From: Salvelinus alpinus
Lineage: Eukaryota; Chordata; Actinopteri; Salmoniformes; Salmonidae
Assembly (NCBI RefSeq): GCF_045679555.1
Contig: NC_092115.1
Location: 33,111,596 to 33,175,595 of the forward strand
DNA: 64,000 nt
Reading direction: 5' to 3'
Each line of letters begins with the position of its first letter. The first letter of the stretch is position 1. Positions 40,306-64,000 of the stretch are shown here, in pieces. The translations under genes and the position numbers were made by a program. Under the pieces are notes generated by a model, which did not search any database, was not told the DNA's origin, and saw only the letters and a program-made list of their open reading frames with translations.

Positions 40306-40960
40306 TAAAGTGCTTTCATTTCCAAACGGTAAAACAGATATGTTTGAAAATACCCTGAAATAAAAGCTGACATTATGTACTGTTGCCTAATATGATTTTT
40401 TAAATCTCAAATCAATCAAAATTCTGGAGTATAGAGATGATGAAAACTGCTTATCTGCTAACTGTATCTGGATGTCATGTAGTTTTAGCTAGTAAGCAAC
40501 CTCATCATGAGGTGACAAGTTCAGATGGGTTGATTTGTAGTGCTGTCTGCTCTTGTACTGTCTCTTTGAAAGCTATCACTGTTGTAGTCCCCCAGCTGCT
40601 TGGCAAGGCCTGCTCACTCACTTTATTTAATCTCTGGCTTCATTCTGAATGAACATACTGATACACTTGTACAATTCTATGAGGATTGTGAATTGATTGA
40701 ATGGGGTTCAATTAATATACATATCAGCAACCAAATTGTCAGCAATGAACAAAGAATAGGCCTATATACCTGTATTTGCCTACTTTCTCATCTGAGATGT
40801 CTTGTCTTATTTCTACTCACCACCAGGTGGCACAGACTTGTCATCCTCAGGTATTGACTTCATGAAGCTACAGTGACAGTATGGGGAGGAAAGTGATCCA
40901 ATGCACCAATATGGCAACATCAACATACTGTACTACATTACATCTGAGAATCACACACAA
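40306..40960. other. st18 downstream flank
   Basis: Nothing identified apart from chance frames. It lies between the Tc1 end and the probable st18 polyadenylation site. Confidence 0.5.
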
Positions 40961-43186
40961 CCATTTAAAAAGTTTTATTTCTACCATACACAAACTGTAC
41001 AACACAGCGCATATCTGCTTATGAAATAGCAAAAGTAATACTTTCGATTTACAAACTACTTGAACTGAAAAAGCATAACATTTGAATGAAAAAGGAAAGA
41101 AAATACATTACAGTTTCATCATACTAATATAATTCCACAAAAATCCAGTTCACATGACAAAACATCAAATACTAACAGGGAAAATAAATATTCTTCACAA
41201 AACTTCCTGAGCAAACAATGTGTGGTATATGAATTAAATATTACGAATTATAAATAAATTAACACAATTATTAAGTTAAACAAAATGTTAAATGATTACA
41301 TTTTTCAAGATTACAATTCTTTACAATGTGTTGACTATTTGAATAAAAGAAAGTATTTTTCTCAACAAGTGTCCTTAATTTGGCTATGTTTTGCAGATAT
41401 GCACTTCTTCGAATTCTTCCTCAGGACATGTGTAGTAGGCCTAGTCAAACTCAATTTATTGTAACTTGATAGGACTATCAACCCATGCAAACTTCAAAAT
41501 AATAACATTGTACTGTGACATCAAGAGCAATGCTCACAAACAAAGAAAGCGTCATCTTTCTCTGGAACCCCAGGGCAATAGAACTCAACTGAAATACAAC
41601 AGAAAAAAAGTGAAAGTGCAACTGATTCACAACTCAATTTAAGAATAAATAAAACATAACAATTGAAAACAAACAGTTAAGAACTAGCAATATCATTGTT
41701 TGTTTGTCCCTTTTTGCTTCAGGTAATAGTGATGAACTGAAAATCTAAATTATTGACAGTTTACAAAATGATTGACAGGTTGAAAATACATGCTGGCCCT
41801 AAAGAACCGGCAGTGATATTTACGCCACCAAGTGCCTTTTGGGGGATATTTTGAAATTGGTGTGACTACTGAAACCGAAATGCCACCGACCATCATTAAG
41901 TAATAATGAGCATACATTTTAAAAGGTGTCATAATAGTTGAACTCAGAGTAAATGTTTGTATGGTGGTGGTTCATTTCTTCTAATACCTTCCTCGCCATT
42001 TTTTTCCATGCTGAAAATAAGTAAAAAGTTTTAAAAAGCACTAACACTTCTTAACCTGTGATACTTCAAGACCTGACTTTGAGATTACAGCTACTGAGAC
42101 GATGCTTAAATATTTGAAATGGCATATAAACAGTCATTAAGAACATTTTCTCCTTTGAAAATAAGTGTACTGTATAATAAATTACACACCATCCACATAA
42201 TACTGTCCTACCACAAAACAGAAAACTGTATATTTTATGTATTCATTTACATGTAGGCACATATATGCACACACAGTGTGTGCACAGAAGGCAGTTTAAT
42301 ATCTATATAATTTAAGAAAAAGAAAGACAATATCTTGTCAAAGTGGATTTATCAATTGTCTTAGTGCTGTCAGTTGCTCTATTCTAGCAACACACTCAAA
42401 GTTGAATTTGACATTCAGTTAATTGAATGAAATAAAACAATGTTGCATTTTGCTAAGAGCCAAACGCAACTCCCCAATTGCAGTCAACTTTTTAACATAT
42501 TGTTCAATTATGAGTGTACAGTACAGTAGCATTGCATTTTTGAGTCTTCATTTTGTCTTACCATACATTCAGGGTTGAATATTAAATAGAAATCGAAAGC
42601 AACAATTAAAACAAAATTTGATTCTGGATTATTCTAGTAGAGTTCTCTACCTTCATGGGAGATCCAAATTGTTTTATTAGAATCTGATCTGACATATAAA
42701 TAAACCACCACTAGACGGCAAAAGAGAGCTATGATTAAAACTGGAATGTGCATCAATGTAATATACAATTAGTCAAAGGATTTCAAATATTTAGCATTTT
42801 ACAATCATAGAAATACAATTTAAAAAATGTTTAAATAAATACATTGATGAATAAAGATGATAAATAGCAATAACATAACAATGACAAAAAATAACAAATA
42901 CAGATTTAAATCAAGCAAACCATACAAAATAATTAAGTGCATGGGGGGTAGAAATCTCACCAGAAGTAACATGTCAAGTGAATACAGAAGCGTTAAAAAA
43001 CATGAAAAATTATTTTCAGCTGGTAATTGTCTCAGTGCAATGTATTCAACTGTGAAATGTTGACACATTTCCCAAAGCTTTGTCTTATACATGCAACTAA
43101 GCCAGCACTGCACTCTCCAGGAAAAACACAGTCATCCAATACCATTATCCCAACTCAAAGATACCTCCTCTTGGTGGCTTGACAGC
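40961..43186 (-). other. st18: probable st18 3' UTR
   Basis: About 2.2 kb of AT-rich DNA directly after the st18 stop codon, with no recognised transposon although the region around it is full of them. An AATAAA hexamer lies at its far end (40979-40974, - strand). The extent is inference. Confidence 0.55.
40974..40979 (-). terminator. st18: candidate st18 polyadenylation signal
   Basis: AATAAA on the - strand, followed by a GT-rich stretch (tggttgtgtgtg) 15-25 bases downstream, as expected for a cleavage/polyadenylation site. Confidence 0.55.
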
Positions 43187-62636
<19,450 letters not shown>

Positions 62637-63098
62637 CTGTTGTGGGGGGATGGATGAATAAAAAGAGCAACGGGGTCAACAAAGTGCCATAGCCATTACT
62701 GGAGTTCATCTGAAAACTTTGAACTGAAAGTGAACCTAAAATGTAACATTGTCAGTTTATTCACCAATTGTATTTTCGCGGGACTCAGAAAGTACAAGTG
62801 TCATTTGTAGCTAGAGTGAAAAAAAGGTCAACATTAGGTTGAAGAAACTGTATTTAGCTGAGATGATGAACGAACCACCCAAAAATACCATTAAAAAATG
62901 ATGTACGTAGAAGCAGTGAAGAGCTATGGGGACAAATGTAATTATAACCATTATTATCAAGATAAGAGCATGGCCAGCATCCCACATCTACTAACAAAGG
63001 ATGCCTATTTCACTCTGTATGTAAGGACATAGAAACCCGGGGTGAGTTAGAGGATATCTGTAAGAGTTTATTTTCAAATAGAGGTCATGAACCCTTAC

Positions 63099-63123
63099 CC
63101 GGGAGCCTGGGTGATGCATTCAA
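63099..63123 (-). CDS. st18: candidate 25-base st18 5' exon
   Basis: A pyrimidine-rich acceptor (cttctgtttccagttccag) precedes TTGAATGCATCACCCAGGCT and CCCGG, followed by a strong gtaagg donor. Spliced to the next exon in its open frame it would read ECITQAPG-PYGSMAARK without a stop, implying coding upstream of the ATG at 62623. It could equally be 5' UTR or a chance pair of sites. Confidence 0.35.
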
Positions 63124-64000
63124 CTGGAACTGGAAACAGAAGCAGAAGCAGAGGTATGTCAGGTAAATAGTCATGTTCACATTTCCTCGATGGAGTGACT
63201 CAGGCTCTGCATCTGTCTACTTGGGAAACAAAATCCTGATCAAGGCTACTGATCTAGTAGCTCCACCTTTTGGATAACCAGTCGGGAAGCAACACTCTGG
63301 CCTACTACTGTACACTCTTGGTAGTGGGGTGTTCGCCTAGCATGAATTTGGAGCGTACTCTAGCAGATTATCTATAAAAAAGAGTTAGTGTTACTTGTCA
63401 AAACATGTGTTGCTATATTTAAATGTTTTACTATTTTATTTTTTAAAAAGCTTTCTAATATGAACAAAATTATCGCAAAGATTCCCTTTATATTGATAAC
63501 AAATCCACTCCCCCAATCCACTGTAGATCATCCTCCTGTCAGCTTTGACAACATGATCTGAAAAGGCAAATCAATTTTCCCAGAGGGCCATGCAGCAAAG
63601 ATGCAAATCTCATTCAGAGGTCCACCGTATTCCCATGAAGCACAACTCCATAATACATTTTCCAGATGTAGTAATGGCTCTGGTGCCACCAACCAGACTT
63701 CAGAGGCTTGGAAAACTAGCATAATGGCATCGCCTGTCTAGAGGTTTTCAATCACACTATATATATGCACTCCTTAACTAATTTGAGCCACTGTTCCAAT
63801 TTGGTGAAGTAATTCTCCATCTGAGTAATGTAATGGCAATGCAGTGCTCTTCAAATTGGTAAGATCATTCGTAAAATTGACAGTTGTAAAGTTGGATTGT
63901 TGAACTGATATCCCCCTAGACCCCAGAGCTATATAAGTGGAATATGTGTGAATAGCTGAAGCGCTCGGTTACTGCTATTGATGTGCTTCCCTGAACATGG
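63124..64000. other. st18 5' intron or upstream flank
   Basis: No exon, promoter or repeat could be supported in the last 0.9 kb. Upstream st18 exons are expected beyond the window. Confidence 0.5.

Overview
This is vertebrate chromosomal DNA, most likely from a salmonid fish (Salmo, Oncorhynchus, Salvelinus or a close relative). The genes are split by GT/AG introns. The non-coding DNA is crowded with repeats I recognise as salmonid: several Tc1/mariner families (one with the inverted/direct-repeat ends of the Sleeping Beauty type), L2/Rex-like and L1-like LINEs, tRNA-derived SINEs, hAT-type elements and small fold-back elements. No bacterial, phage, CRISPR or operon-like structure is present. 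Species and family names come from recognition, not from a search.

Three protein-coding genes are supported. (1) The last four coding exons of sntg1 (gamma-1-syntrophin) lie on the + strand at 3920-6023; the rest of the gene is upstream of the window. (2) A complete pcmtd1 coding region lies on the - strand at 14985-11504: six exons, 364 codons, a PIMT-like methyltransferase fold and a C-terminal SOCS-box-like tail. (3) A nearly complete st18 (MYT1-family transcription factor) lies on the - strand at 62636-43187: 18 exons, six C2HC zinc fingers and a C-terminal coiled coil, with a possible 25-base exon further upstream at 63123-63099. Every splice phase was checked codon by codon. From the first in-frame ATG the st18 exons sum to 1,024 codons including the stop. 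The gene order and strands match human 8q11 (SNTG1 forward; PCMTD1 and ST18 reverse), but PXDNL, which lies between SNTG1 and PCMTD1 in human, is not visible.

Layout: 1-1425, antisense LINE in an sntg1 intron; 2018-3651, dead Tc1; 3920-6023, sntg1 end; 6024-8800, sntg1 3' flank and a Tc1 remnant; about 8.8-15.0 kb, pcmtd1 with its probable long 3' UTR; 15.9-19.6 kb, degenerate LINE just 5' of the pcmtd1 ATG; 20.9-23.8 kb, an old Tc1 carrying two nested elements; 25.0-29.4 kb, an hAT-like element split by a LINE that is itself split by a SINE; 29.5-30.7 kb, deleted Tc1; 31-32.5 kb, low-repeat DNA with a candidate pcmtd1 5' exon; 32.7-38.1 kb, Tc1 fragment, CT repeats and an L1 split by a 1.6-kb Sleeping Beauty-type Tc1; 38.1-40.3 kb, Tc1 ends and an L2 with a long open RT frame; about 40.96-43.19 kb, st18 3' UTR; 43.2-64.0 kb, st18 exons and introns with four clear repeat insertions and some smaller fragments.

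Nothing suggests an undescribed molecular system. The points most worth following are a minisatellite nine bases from a pcmtd1 splice donor, two tandem (NAGNAG) acceptors in st18, the candidate distal pcmtd1 promoter exon, and the nested transposons whose target-site duplications can be read directly.
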